A DNA stretch of 15,462 bases from Krumholzibacterium sp965370495 (GTDB lineage: Bacteria; Krumholzibacteriota; Krumholzibacteriia; Krumholzibacteriales; Krumholzibacteriaceae). Within the stretch, counting starts at the first letter, position 1; each line of letters starts with the position of its first letter. Positions 1 through 7,302 of this stretch are shown in pieces. The notes beneath the pieces were generated by a model, which had not been told where the DNA came from, did no database searches, and saw only the letters and a list, made by a program, of their open reading frames with translations. The position numbers and the translations under genes are program-made. The stretch is taken from NCBI GenBank assembly GCA_965370495.1, contig CBDUUV010000059.1, forward strand, positions 1-15,462, read 5' to 3'.

Positions 1-291
1 GAGAAGGTATTGTGTATAGTCGTTGAATACCTCGATTACAACGGGCATTTTGCGACTTGCAGCGAGTAGCTTCCGCAATATGGAATCGAAATTCCGCGGG
101 TCAAAATCGATGGGATTGATCAGAACCCTGTCGTATGGTATCTGTAATCTAAACATAACGATAATCCTGTTCAAATGATGCTGCTTCAATGGCTTCCGCA
201 AGAAAAGTGCCAATATCGGGCCATTCGGGAAGATGTAAATGGTGTAATAATATTCAGGCTGAAATGAGAAATCCCGGTTCCGATATTCCAT
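1..291 (-). CDS. Unrecognised protein, N-terminal 97 residues (runs off left edge)
   Basis: This minus-strand frame is open from an ATG at 291-289 to the window edge, so the C-terminal part is missing. An in-frame TAA lies about a dozen codons upstream, and the ATG is the first start codon after it. An AGGAAA ribosome-binding site sits 9 nt upstream of the ATG. The protein begins MEYRNRDFSF and continues with a hydrophobic, aromatic stretch (PEYYYTIYIFPNGP, about residues 12-25) and later VVIEVFNDY near the edge. This composition looks like a folded soluble domain rather than a chance frame, but I recognise no family. A later in-frame ATG at 156-154, also with an AGGA site, is a less likely start. 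The gene is divergent from the cold-shock gene, and its start codon abuts that gene's -35 box, so the two may share regulation. Confidence 0.6.
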   Translation of the reverse strand, partial: MEYRNRDFSFQPEYYYTIYIFPNGPILALFLRKPLKQHHLNRIIVMFRLQIPYDRVLINPIDFDPRNFDSILRKLLAASRKMPVVIEVFNDYTQYLL

Positions 292-320
292 TTGAAATAT
301 TTTCCTGAACGTGATAAAAT
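292..320 (+). promoter_or_regulatory. Sigma-70-type promoter of the cold-shock gene
   Basis: TTGAAA (292-297) and TAAAAT (315-320) are separated by exactly 17 bases. Each hexamer matches five of six consensus positions. Transcription would start near 327, giving a leader of about 145 nt before the GTG start at 472. The -35 box directly abuts the start codon of the divergent minus-strand gene, and the -10 region overlaps the upstream sequence of that gene. Confidence 0.65.
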
Positions 321-326
321 GCGCAG

Positions 327-471
327 GTTAGGCAACCGGATGTGATGGGTTCCATCCCGCAGGTAGTTTCTGCCGATGTTGCTGACCTGCCGGTGTTATG
401 GATGCAGATACAGGGTCATTTACGGGCTGTATTTCCCTTCACCCCCCCTGTGCAGGATAAGGAGGTAATAG
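327..471 (+). promoter_or_regulatory. Structured 5' leader of the cold-shock mRNA
   Basis: The predicted leader contains three possible stems. They are GATGG/CCATC (344-348 with 352-356), GCAGGT/ACCTGC (359-364 with 385-390) and ATACAG/CTGTAT (408-413 with 427-432). A run of C at 442-449 lies just upstream of the Shine-Dalgarno GGAGG (461-465) and could mask it. Long structured leaders that control translation by temperature are established for enterobacterial cspA. That this leader acts in the same way is inference. Confidence 0.4.
461..465 (+). promoter_or_regulatory. Ribosome-binding site that sets the GTG start of csp
   Basis: GGAGG lies 6 nt before GTG 472 and 15 nt before the ATG at 481. 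This favours the GTG as the start, although the family alignment alone would also allow the ATG (MGKIKWFN). Confidence 0.7.
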
Positions 472-678
472 GTGACAGAAATGGGTAAGATCAAGTGGTT
501 CAACGAAAACAAGGGATACGGGTTTATCCAGCAGGAATCGGATGGAAAAGATATTTTTGTTCATTATTCTGATATTGATGGGGAGGGTTTCAGAACGCTA
601 AGCGAAGGGGAGAAAGTGGAGTATGATGTTATCGAGGGCTCCAAGGGTTATCATGCAAAGAATGTGAAGAAAGTATAG
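472..678 (+). CDS. csp: Cold-shock domain protein (CspA family)
   Basis: This is a single cold-shock domain of 68 residues, the usual length of the family. It is a five-stranded OB-fold that binds single-stranded RNA and DNA and acts in the cytoplasm as an RNA chaperone. Both nucleic-acid-binding motifs are visible: RNP1 as KGYGFIQ (residues 14-20) and RNP2 as DIFVHYSDI (about residues 27-35). The N-terminal GKIKWFN signature is intact. The start is taken at GTG 472 because GGAGG is well spaced from it; starting at ATG 481 would remove only three residues. The gene is monocistronic, with its own promoter and long leader upstream and a hairpin terminator 13 bases after the stop. Whether it is cold-induced or constitutive cannot be told from the sequence, though the leader suggests post-transcriptional control. 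Confidence 0.95.
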   Translation: MTEMGKIKWFNENKGYGFIQQESDGKDIFVHYSDIDGEGFRTLSEGEKVEYDVIEGSKGYHAKNVKKV

Positions 679-690
679 ATACAATCATAT

Positions 691-734
691 AAGGCAGAAA
701 AAGGGGATAGATGGCGTTCCCTCTTTTCTGCCTT
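691..734. terminator. Bidirectional terminator hairpin between convergent genes
   Basis: AAGGCAGAAAA (691-701) pairs perfectly with TTTTCTGCCTT (724-734), and the stem continues with A702-T722 and GGG 703-705 against CCC 719-721 around one bulged base. On the plus strand it is followed by a pyrimidine-rich stretch ending in TTTTT (742-746). On the minus strand the stem itself carries A and T runs. It sits between the csp stop (678) and the stop of the convergent TPR gene (753), so it probably ends both transcripts. Confidence 0.75.
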
Positions 735-752
735 CTTCTGATTTTTCCCGGT

Positions 753-2027
753 TCAGTTGCTTTCGCCAACTTCAGCATGAAAACGCTTGAGATTGCGTTT
801 TGCCTTTTCGTTGCCCGGGTCGACCTCAATAGCCTTGTTCCATGCATCCAGCGCTTCTTCGGCCTGATCCAGTTTGTAAAAAGCGTTTCCGAGATTGGTC
901 CACGCTGAACTGTTATCCTTGCTTCTGCCGATAGCTTCGTTGTACATCTCTACAGCTTCCACATATGACCCCATCCTGTAGAAAACATAACCGAGATTGT
1001 TGTAGGTAGCGCTAAGGTCAGGATTCAACTCGATAGCTTTCTTGAAGTTTTCGGTAGCATCATCTTCCTGGTTCATCTCGGTATATGTCAGCCCGAGGTT
1101 ATTGTATGCTTCGGTGAATTCCCCGTCTATGGCAAGCGCTTTCTTGAAGAGTTCCAGTGCCTGTTCATACTGACCGTTGTGGTAGCTCATCACGCCTGCG
1201 TTATTGAGTCTTTTCGCGTCGGCAAGTTGCCGTTTTTTCTCTTCCTCATTCAGGCTCTGTTTCTGGTTTTCAACTACTTTCAGGATTTCGGAATTGTTTT
1301 CAGTCACTTCTTCGACAAGTTTTCTGTTCTCGGAAAGATCGGTTTTCAGGGTTTTCATGTTCATGTCGAGATTGTCTTTCCAGCTTGAAACTTCGTTTTT
1401 GAACTCATTAAAACCGTCGTCGTTTGATCTTAATTTATTTTCGATTTCCTCGGTCTTTTCCGCGAGAACATCGGCTATACTTTCTATGATCACCTTGTTT
1501 TCATCGTTTACTTCGGAGATCAGGGCCTTTATCTCCTCCATTTTCTCATAAAATCCTTTTTTTATTGCGTCATGCGTCTTTAATGATTTTTCTTCAACCT
1601 CTTTGAAAAACGACAGGATGTCCGAAGTGCTTTTCTGCTGGAAATCCCATGATTTCTCCATTTCCGATTTTATCGATTCAATTTTTTCACCGTAACTGTT
1701 TTCTGAATCGACAGAGCCGAATATAATCTCGAACTTGCATTCGCCCTTTTCATCATCGTGGAACCTGCAAATCTCTCCAAGACACTTCACTTCACCCCTG
1801 AAAGATTTTGCAAGAAACCGGACAGATTTTTCTTCAGCATCCGTATCGGTTTCACCGGTTTTCGAATTGTCCGATTCCGGATTTATGAATATTTCATCTT
1901 CCGATTCGTTCAGTTCCCTTTTCTCGTCTTCGAGTGAAAGGTCGTTATCATCAGCCTCCCTGACCAGCAGTTCTTTGTCATTTTCCTCGAGTATTGATGC
2001 CTGGGTGACAAGTGGGCATATCTTCAT
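753..2027 (-). CDS. Coiled-coil TPR protein with N-terminal four-cysteine motif
   Basis: This protein has 424 residues and no signal peptide or membrane segment, so it is probably cytoplasmic. Its N-terminus carries C4 (in MKICP) and, after a highly acidic linker (about residues 14-68), C82, C87 and C97 in a CX4CX9C pattern within a short conserved-looking block. Four cysteines would suit a zinc or iron-sulfur site, but this is inference. Residues about 110-275 are Glu/Lys/Ser-rich with heptad spacing and should form a long coiled coil. Four consecutive 34-residue TPRs follow (about 272-407), with canonical motifs such as AYNNLGLTYTEMNQ and the P of LNPDLSATYNNLG. TPRs bind protein partners. 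The start ATG overlaps the stop of the upstream 1295-residue gene as ATGA, with AAAGGA upstream, so the two are translationally coupled. The specific function is unknown to me. Confidence 0.9.
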   Translation of the reverse strand: MKICPLVTQASILEENDKELLVREADDNDLSLEDEKRELNESEDEIFINPESDNSKTGETDTDAEEKSVRFLAKSFRGEVKCLGEICRFHDDEKGECKFEIIFGSVDSENSYGEKIESIKSEMEKSWDFQQKSTSDILSFFKEVEEKSLKTHDAIKKGFYEKMEEIKALISEVNDENKVIIESIADVLAEKTEEIENKLRSNDDGFNEFKNEVSSWKDNLDMNMKTLKTDLSENRKLVEEVTENNSEILKVVENQKQSLNEEEKKRQLADAKRLNNAGVMSYHNGQYEQALELFKKALAIDGEFTEAYNNLGLTYTEMNQEDDATENFKKAIELNPDLSATYNNLGYVFYRMGSYVEAVEMYNEAIGRSKDNSSAWTNLGNAFYKLDQAEEALDAWNKAIEVDPGNEKAKRNLKRFHAEVGESN

Positions 2028-5000
2028 GGTAATATCCTTTCATTCCGGTGTGGATTGAGATCACTGGTCTTAACAAGTATTTTTGCCTTATTATCGAATT
2101 GCGATTCAATAAATTTAGTATAATTTATTTCAGCCCTGTTACGGCTGTCCATGTACTCGCCGCCTGTCTTCAGTATCCTGGCAAATGCGGCTGCCGCCCT
2201 TCCGTAATCTCCCAGCCTTTCGCATGCGACACCTTCTATGTACAACAAGTCCCTGGCTGTGTCTCTGGAGATAGACCCTGGTTTGTCGATCATCCCCGCG
2301 ATGGCTGTTGCAAGCACGGGTCTGTCCATGTACAGGTACGTCCTGGCCTGAAGAAGTACCCTGAGTTCATCGGGGAGCCCGCCCGACCCTATGATGTCAA
2401 GGGCCACATCGAAATTCTCCGTATCCAGCGCGATTCCGATAAGGTTCTCCTTCAAACCGGAGTCGTCGGTTCCGTCTTCTATCATCTTCATGCCCCTGGA
2501 TATTTTCTTTTCTGACGATCCGGCTGAGGCTTTTTCGATCCTGTTCAATATGAATTTTTTATCGTCAGATGCTTTCAGGATTTCCTTGTATATCCTGGCT
2601 GCGTCATCATGCATACCCGAATCATCGAAGATCCCCGCAAGGGCGATACGCATATCAATGCTGTTTTTCCCGTCCAACAGTTCACAACCACGAAGAGTCA
2701 ATTCCCGTGCCCCGTCAAGGTCGCCCGATTCGGCCAGCAGCCTGCTGCCGAATGTAAAATATTCAGAGACGGGCATCGCCTCGATTATGCGATGGATCCT
2801 GTCGATCATCCCGGTACGGGCTGCACCGTCAGGGGTCGATATCTTTCCGAGTACCGCAAATGCTTCATCGGCTTTTCCGGCTTCCAGCAGACAGTCGGCA
2901 CGTAGAAGCAAAGAGGAAGAGAAAAGGCCATCGGGCCATTCAACAGCTTCTGTTTCGGAAAGAATCGTTTCCCAGGAAGAGGAATCTTTTTTCAAAGCCT
3001 GCCGATATCGGTCAAGAGCATCGGAATATTTTCCTGTTCTCGACCTGAGACCCGCATATGGGGTGAGGAAGCGAGCGTTATCGCCGAGCAGGTCGAGGAA
3101 TTCCGAAACAGCCTCATCGAGCTCATCCTGGTCCATATCTCTGTTTTCTATCATGCGCAAAACATGATCGAGCAATCGTTCTCTGTCTCCTGATTTTGCC
3201 ACGATCCTTGCGGCAAGTCTGTTCACATGGTATTGCAGTGGTTCTTTTTCGAGTGTTTTAACAAGGATCTCCATGATCATGCCTGCAGAACCGTGATCTC
3301 CGGTGAACAGTTCGTGAAGGATTTCGGTTGATTCTTCGTAGCGGGCCTCCATGGAAAGGGAGCGTGCATATATCGATGCAAGCCGCCGGTCATCGGGAGA
3401 ATCCTTTCTTAATACTTCGAGTATCCCGCTGAGTGCATTAAGTGATTCCACGGGCCCGTTCTGGGCGGCACTGAAATAACGGCAGGCATCTTCGAACCGT
3501 TTCTCCGTCCAGGAGATCGAACCGAGAAGTCTTGATATAAGCCATGGCATAACACTCAGGGGAAGGATCTTTTCAAGCTTTGTCCTGATCTTTTCCAGAT
3601 ACGCGGGGGAGAGTTCCAGGCATTTTTCAAATTCCAGGCTGGCTTTGTCCTCTTCGCCCATTCTGAGCAATGTATCTCCGAGAAGATACCTTGCCTCTGG
3701 ATTGAGAGGGTCTTTTCCGATGATCTCTGTCAGTTCTTTTCGGATCGACATGTAATCGATATCTTTGCCGGTAAGAACCATTGCGAGACAGCGAAGGGAA
3801 TCCAGCGGTTTGCCGTCTGTTGCGAAGATTCTTGCACCGTATATATGCAGTTTAGCGGTATCTTCCCCGGGCAATTCCGAAATGGCTCGTTTGAGAATTT
3901 CCTTTGCCAGGTCTATGTGGCCTACCGACAAGGATGATTTCAGCATCTCTTCCCAGATTTCCCGGTTCTTCGGATCTTTTTCCACAAGTTTGTCGAAACT
4001 GGATATTACATCCCTGATCTGGCCAGGGTCCGATTCCAGCGATTTGCAAAGGTAATGAGCTGCTCGGCCAAACTGGTTTTCGTCAAGATGGAGTTGGTAC
4101 AGCGCCAGGTTGAGGGTCGTATTGCCAGCATATTTCTCGGCAGCCTTTTCATATTCAGGAATGAGGTCGAGTCTGAGAGATTCGTTGAACATCATTAACT
4201 GGTCGAACTCGAATATGGCCTTTTCGACACTGCCAGAGTTCATGTCCGATTTTGCCTGGAGCATGAGCAGCGGTTTTGTCAGTTTTTCCTTTTCCGATAT
4301 CAGGGCAGTAAGGCTGCTGATAGCTTTCCAGTTATCCTCATCGTCCAGTGCGAGACCTTCTATCCGGGATGCCAGTTCGTTATGGGCATCGGGATTGGCC
4401 CGGAAAAATTCTATTGCGTAAGAAAGCGTCCCGGTAATATTGTTGTTTCTCATCCCAAGTTCTATGACAGATATGACCCGGTCCAGATTGATCCCTGATT
4501 TTTCGATAATTTTGCCTGTAAGCCTGAAGAGATCTTCGCTATTTACAGCACTGTTTTCTTCGAGCTTCCTGAGCAGTGTTTCGGCACTCTCGGAATTACC
4601 GTTTATCGCGTGCAGTTCCGTTTCAGCGGCAAGAAGTACTACATTATCGCTGTGCGACGAATCTGTTTCGTCACGGATCATCGAGATAAGGGAATTAGTC
4701 AGGCCGGGGTTCATTTCCGCGGCCAGGAGCGCTGCCGAAGAAGCGTGTGAATAATCCTCCACCGCGATATAAAGCCTTGCGAGCAGGTTCTGTGCTGGCG
4801 CGCTTTGCCTGACGACAGTATTGTTTTCTATCCATGGTATGATCTGCGTACCGCTTTCCGGATCGATCTCAAAAAGTGTGGCAAGTTCATCCACCACTTC
4901 TTTGATGCGATCCATCCCGGAAGCTACCTCGCATAACAGGAAGATAATCTCCGCGTTTCCGTGAAATTGCCGGGGGAGGTTGGAGAGCCTGTCATACACA

Positions 5001-5911
5001 AACATTTTACTGTCGATTTTGTCCGGAAAAAGGGTTTTAATGCGGTCGCTGGCAGAATCCTGGTCCCAACCATCCTGCGTTTCGGCGATGTAGTTTCTTA
5101 TCTGCGTGACACCATCGCTTTCTCTTCCTGTCCTGATCAATATTTCTCCCACAAGCAGCTGTTGGTTTTCTGAAGGCTGTTCTGTCGATTCAAGGAGAGA
5201 CAGAAGTTTCTCCAGGGGCGGAGAATCCAGTTCTATGCACTGGAAGAAACGTGTTTCGGCTTTTTTCTGGTGTGAAAGTATGGTCGATACCTGTCCAAGA
5301 TGGAATTGCACATCGGAATTTTCCGGCAGAGTATGTTCAAGGTCTATGAGTATCGATCCGAACAACTGCGCATCTTCGGGAAAATTGTCGAGCGCTCTCC
5401 CCAGCGGTTCGACGGCTTTGTCACTTTGGCCGGCAGCAATATACAGAAGGCTGAGCAGAAGTTCATTCTCCGTGTATTGTGATGTCCTTGCCCCCGGATT
5501 TTCCCTCGAACCCTCCGATCTGGTCTCGGATCTTTTGATCAGGCTGTCGATAAAGTTTTCCGAGAATAATCCCAGCATCGTCTGGATCTCTTCGATATTT
5601 CTGCTGCGGAGCAATGTCTCTATTATGAAGCTGGCGAGCAGAGGGTTGAAATGCTGCTGCAACGTTTCCCTTGCGAATTCGATGATCCAGGAACGTTTTT
5701 TAGGATGATGCCTGATAGTCGATTTCATGAGGGTGACAGACTGTTTGAAATCAAATGTATCGAAGCACAGCCGGATCGCTTCAATAGACAGGTCGAAATT
5801 CTCGGGCCATCTTTTCAGGGCATCGATACTTCGATGGAGAGCTTTTTTGAGTTCTCCCCTGAGACGTTCCTGCTGTATTTTCTTCAACGCTTTTTCCTGA
5901 GTTAGAAACAC
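2024..5911 (-). CDS. Giant helical-repeat (TPR-like) protein, 1295 residues
   Basis: This is a long, almost entirely alpha-helical protein with degenerate TPR-like repeats from end to end. Clear examples lie near residues 160-190 (AGQSDKAVEPLGRALDNFPED), 735-775 (YLLGDTLLRMGEEDKAS), 950-985 (SRTGKYSDALDRYRQAL) and 1225-1245 (ERLGDYGRAAAAF). No signal peptide, membrane helix, catalytic domain or nucleotide-binding motif is visible, so it is probably a cytoplasmic scaffold. The start is GTG 5911, with GGAGG (5918-5922) six bases upstream. It is the first gene of a two-gene operon: its TGA overlaps the ATG of the coiled-coil TPR gene. Reading frame and composition are uniform along the whole length, which argues against a fusion artefact. 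The pair could be the core of an uncharacterised complex; the function is not known to me. Confidence 0.9.
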   Translation of the reverse strand: MFLTQEKALKKIQQERLRGELKKALHRSIDALKRWPENFDLSIEAIRLCFDTFDFKQSVTLMKSTIRHHPKKRSWIIEFARETLQQHFNPLLASFIIETLLRSRNIEEIQTMLGLFSENFIDSLIKRSETRSEGSRENPGARTSQYTENELLLSLLYIAAGQSDKAVEPLGRALDNFPEDAQLFGSILIDLEHTLPENSDVQFHLGQVSTILSHQKKAETRFFQCIELDSPPLEKLLSLLESTEQPSENQQLLVGEILIRTGRESDGVTQIRNYIAETQDGWDQDSASDRIKTLFPDKIDSKMFVYDRLSNLPRQFHGNAEIIFLLCEVASGMDRIKEVVDELATLFEIDPESGTQIIPWIENNTVVRQSAPAQNLLARLYIAVEDYSHASSAALLAAEMNPGLTNSLISMIRDETDSSHSDNVVLLAAETELHAINGNSESAETLLRKLEENSAVNSEDLFRLTGKIIEKSGINLDRVISVIELGMRNNNITGTLSYAIEFFRANPDAHNELASRIEGLALDDEDNWKAISSLTALISEKEKLTKPLLMLQAKSDMNSGSVEKAIFEFDQLMMFNESLRLDLIPEYEKAAEKYAGNTTLNLALYQLHLDENQFGRAAHYLCKSLESDPGQIRDVISSFDKLVEKDPKNREIWEEMLKSSLSVGHIDLAKEILKRAISELPGEDTAKLHIYGARIFATDGKPLDSLRCLAMVLTGKDIDYMSIRKELTEIIGKDPLNPEARYLLGDTLLRMGEEDKASLEFEKCLELSPAYLEKIRTKLEKILPLSVMPWLISRLLGSISWTEKRFEDACRYFSAAQNGPVESLNALSGILEVLRKDSPDDRRLASIYARSLSMEARYEESTEILHELFTGDHGSAGMIMEILVKTLEKEPLQYHVNRLAARIVAKSGDRERLLDHVLRMIENRDMDQDELDEAVSEFLDLLGDNARFLTPYAGLRSRTGKYSDALDRYRQALKKDSSSWETILSETEAVEWPDGLFSSSLLLRADCLLEAGKADEAFAVLGKISTPDGAARTGMIDRIHRIIEAMPVSEYFTFGSRLLAESGDLDGARELTLRGCELLDGKNSIDMRIALAGIFDDSGMHDDAARIYKEILKASDDKKFILNRIEKASAGSSEKKISRGMKMIEDGTDDSGLKENLIGIALDTENFDVALDIIGSGGLPDELRVLLQARTYLYMDRPVLATAIAGMIDKPGSISRDTARDLLYIEGVACERLGDYGRAAAAFARILKTGGEYMDSRNRAEINYTKFIESQFDNKAKILVKTSDLNPHRNERILP

Positions 5912-5917
5912 GGGAAT

Positions 5918-5922
5918 TCCTC
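5918..5922 (-). promoter_or_regulatory. Ribosome-binding site for the GTG start of the 1295-residue gene
   Basis: On the minus strand GGAGG is followed six bases later by GTG (5911-5909). This perfect site decides the non-ATG start. Confidence 0.7.
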
Positions 5923-5985
5923 CATATTATGCGTTTTTTGTTCTGTTGGCAGTTTCCGTATCGGCCCATACTTCCTGAAGCGAAA

Positions 5986-6012
5986 TACATACCATATAGC
6001 GAAGTTTTTCAA
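5986..6012 (-). promoter_or_regulatory. Possible promoter of the TPR operon
   Basis: On the minus strand TTGAAA (6012-6007) is followed after 15 bases by TATGTA (5991-5986). The -10 box is preceded by TGG, which would make an extended -10. The spacing is short for sigma-70, so this is tentative. The leader would be about 70 nt. Confidence 0.35.
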
Positions 6013-6026
6013 TTGTGCTTTAATTA

Positions 6027-6055
6027 TTGATATGCAGCGGATTAATGTGTAGACT
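6027..6055 (+). promoter_or_regulatory. Possible promoter of the que operon
   Basis: TTGATA (6027-6032) and TAGACT (6050-6055) are 17 bases apart, matching five and four of six consensus positions. A perfect hairpin AGACTT-ATTG-AAGTCT (6051-6066) overlaps the expected transcription start. The leader to the queD ATG would be about 100 nt. Confidence 0.35.
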
Positions 6056-6160
6056 TATTGAAGTCTTGAGGCGATGTGTCTGCATGAGGGCTTGCGATCC
6101 GCATAAGTGGTCTGTATCAAACACGTTGCCTGTTTTATGCGAAAGGTTCTGGTGATTGGA

Positions 6161-6544
6161 ATGACGGGTGTGTACACCATATCGACAGAGATCATGTTCT
6201 GCTCATCACATGCGCTCAGGGAGTATAATGGTGATTGCTCGAGGATCCATGGTCACAACTGGGTCATTCGTGCATATTACGAGTTCGAAAAGGTCGATGA
6301 AAAGGGTCTCACGATCGATTATCTGGAATTAAAAGCAGGCCTCGAGAGGGTGATCCTCCATCGTTTTGATCATCGCCACCTCAATGACATCCCTCCATTC
6401 GACAAGATTAATCCGACTTCGGAGAATATTGTTGCCGAAATATTCAGGCTTATCAACAGGGATCTGAAAATCCCCGGCGGCTTTCTTCTCGAAGTCGAGC
6501 TATGGGAGACACGGACGGACATGGTGCGTTATCGTGAGCGATAA
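6161..6544 (+). CDS. queD: 6-carboxy-5,6,7,8-tetrahydropterin synthase
   Basis: QueD converts 7,8-dihydroneopterin triphosphate to 6-carboxytetrahydropterin, the first dedicated step of preQ0 synthesis. From ATG 6161 the protein has 127 residues, close to the usual 115-125. The zinc ligands are H17 (SSHAL), H30 and H32 (HGH), and the catalytic cysteine is C26 in CSRIHGHN. The FDHRHLND motif and the C-terminal ELWET glutamate of the family are also present. A GTG at 6107 would add 18 residues, but family N-termini begin near YTISTE, and the extra stretch overlaps a leader stem, so I prefer 6161 with GGTGAT at 6151-6156. The gene overlaps queC by 11 bases and heads the queD-queC-DUF366-queE operon. 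Confidence 0.93.
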   Translation: MTGVYTISTEIMFCSSHALREYNGDCSRIHGHNWVIRAYYEFEKVDEKGLTIDYLELKAGLERVILHRFDHRHLNDIPPFDKINPTSENIVAEIFRLINRDLKIPGGFLLEVELWETRTDMVRYRER

Positions 6545-7301
6545 CCTTGACAAAAAATCAGGTAAAGCGCTTGATCCTGATATTGGTGCAAGTGACGCCG
6601 TCGATTCGGGAAAAAAGGCAAAAGCGCTTGTCCTGCTCTCTGGCGGGCTTGATTCTACAGTTTCCCTGGCTTTCTCGATTCGTCTATATAAACCGGTCAA
6701 AGTATTGTTTTTTGATTATGGCCAGTCAGCTCTTTCCAGGGAAAAGGCTGCCGCCAGTGGGATAGCGGCGCATTACGGGATTGGATTCGAGATGATAGGG
6801 CTGCCATGGCTTGCCGGATTATCTTCCTCGAAGCTGATTGTTGGTGGTGGAAAGGATATTCCGGATTTCCCCGATTCCGGAAAAGCTGTTAACGAAAAGG
6901 CTGCATCAAATGCTGTCTGGGTAGAGAACAGAAACGGCATTTTTATCAATATAGGTTCGGCATTCGCTTCGTCTCTTTCCTGCCAGGTGATTATAACCGG
7001 TTATAATGTGGAGGAAGCAGCGGCGTTTCCGGATAACAGCAGCGCCTTTATCAAGGCGGTAAACAAGGCGCTGGAATTCAGCACGCTCAGCCCGGTTCGG
7101 GTGGAAAGCCCGACCGTTTCGATGAAAAAAAACGAGATAGTGCGGCACGGTCTTGACCTCGATATCCCGTGGGAACTGGTGTGGAGCTGTTACCGTGGTG
7201 GTAATGTAATGTGTGGAGTCTGTGAATCGTGCACGAGATTCAAAAGAGCCCTCTCAGGGACTCCGGCTGAGAAAAGAGTGCTTTTTTCAAGGAGGGACTG
7301 A
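6534..7301 (+). CDS. queC: 7-cyano-7-deazaguanine (preQ0) synthase
   Basis: QueC uses ATP and ammonia to turn 7-carboxy-7-deazaguanine into preQ0. It is a PP-loop ATPase: SGGLDS at residues 36-41 binds ATP pyrophosphate. The family segments FDYGQ, ENRNGIFINI and SCYRGG are intact. The structural zinc site is C219, C227, C230, C233 (CX7CX2CX2C), as expected. The start is GTG 6534, the only start-type codon in frame before the PP-loop. This gives about 30 hydrophilic residues before the first beta strand, longer than most homologues. No strong ribosome-binding site is visible, so translation probably depends on coupling from queD, which it overlaps by 11 bases. The length of 255 is slightly above the usual 220-240 because of this extension. 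Confidence 0.95.
   Translation: MSDNLDKKSGKALDPDIGASDAVDSGKKAKALVLLSGGLDSTVSLAFSIRLYKPVKVLFFDYGQSALSREKAAASGIAAHYGIGFEMIGLPWLAGLSSSKLIVGGGKDIPDFPDSGKAVNEKAASNAVWVENRNGIFINIGSAFASSLSCQVIITGYNVEEAAAFPDNSSAFIKAVNKALEFSTLSPVRVESPTVSMKKNEIVRHGLDLDIPWELVWSCYRGGNVMCGVCESCTRFKRALSGTPAEKRVLFSRRD
7291..7295 (+). promoter_or_regulatory. Ribosome-binding site that sets the TTG start of the DUF366 gene
   Basis: GGAGG inside the end of queC lies seven bases before TTG 7303. It rules out an upstream ATG at 7213, which would need 89 bases of overlap with queC and adds residues without family resemblance. Confidence 0.75.
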
Positions 7302-7302
7302 T

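Noticed and set aside
2391..3167. Long plus-strand open frame (258 codons) inside the 1295-residue gene
   Set aside because: It is a Ser/Arg-rich shadow of the minus-strand coding frame and has no recognisable domain.
6107..6160. Upstream GTG start that would lengthen queD by 18 residues
   Set aside because: The added residues do not fit QueD N-termini, and the stretch overlaps a leader stem. ATG 6161 begins where the family begins.
6060..6160. Class I preQ1 riboswitch upstream of queD
   Set aside because: AGGTTCTGG near 6144 loosely recalls the aptamer start, but the partner CCTCT segment and A-rich tail are missing.
7213..7302. Upstream ATG start for the DUF366 gene
   Set aside because: It lies deep in queC in another frame and gives an arginine-rich segment unlike the family, while TTG 7303 has an ideal GGAGG.
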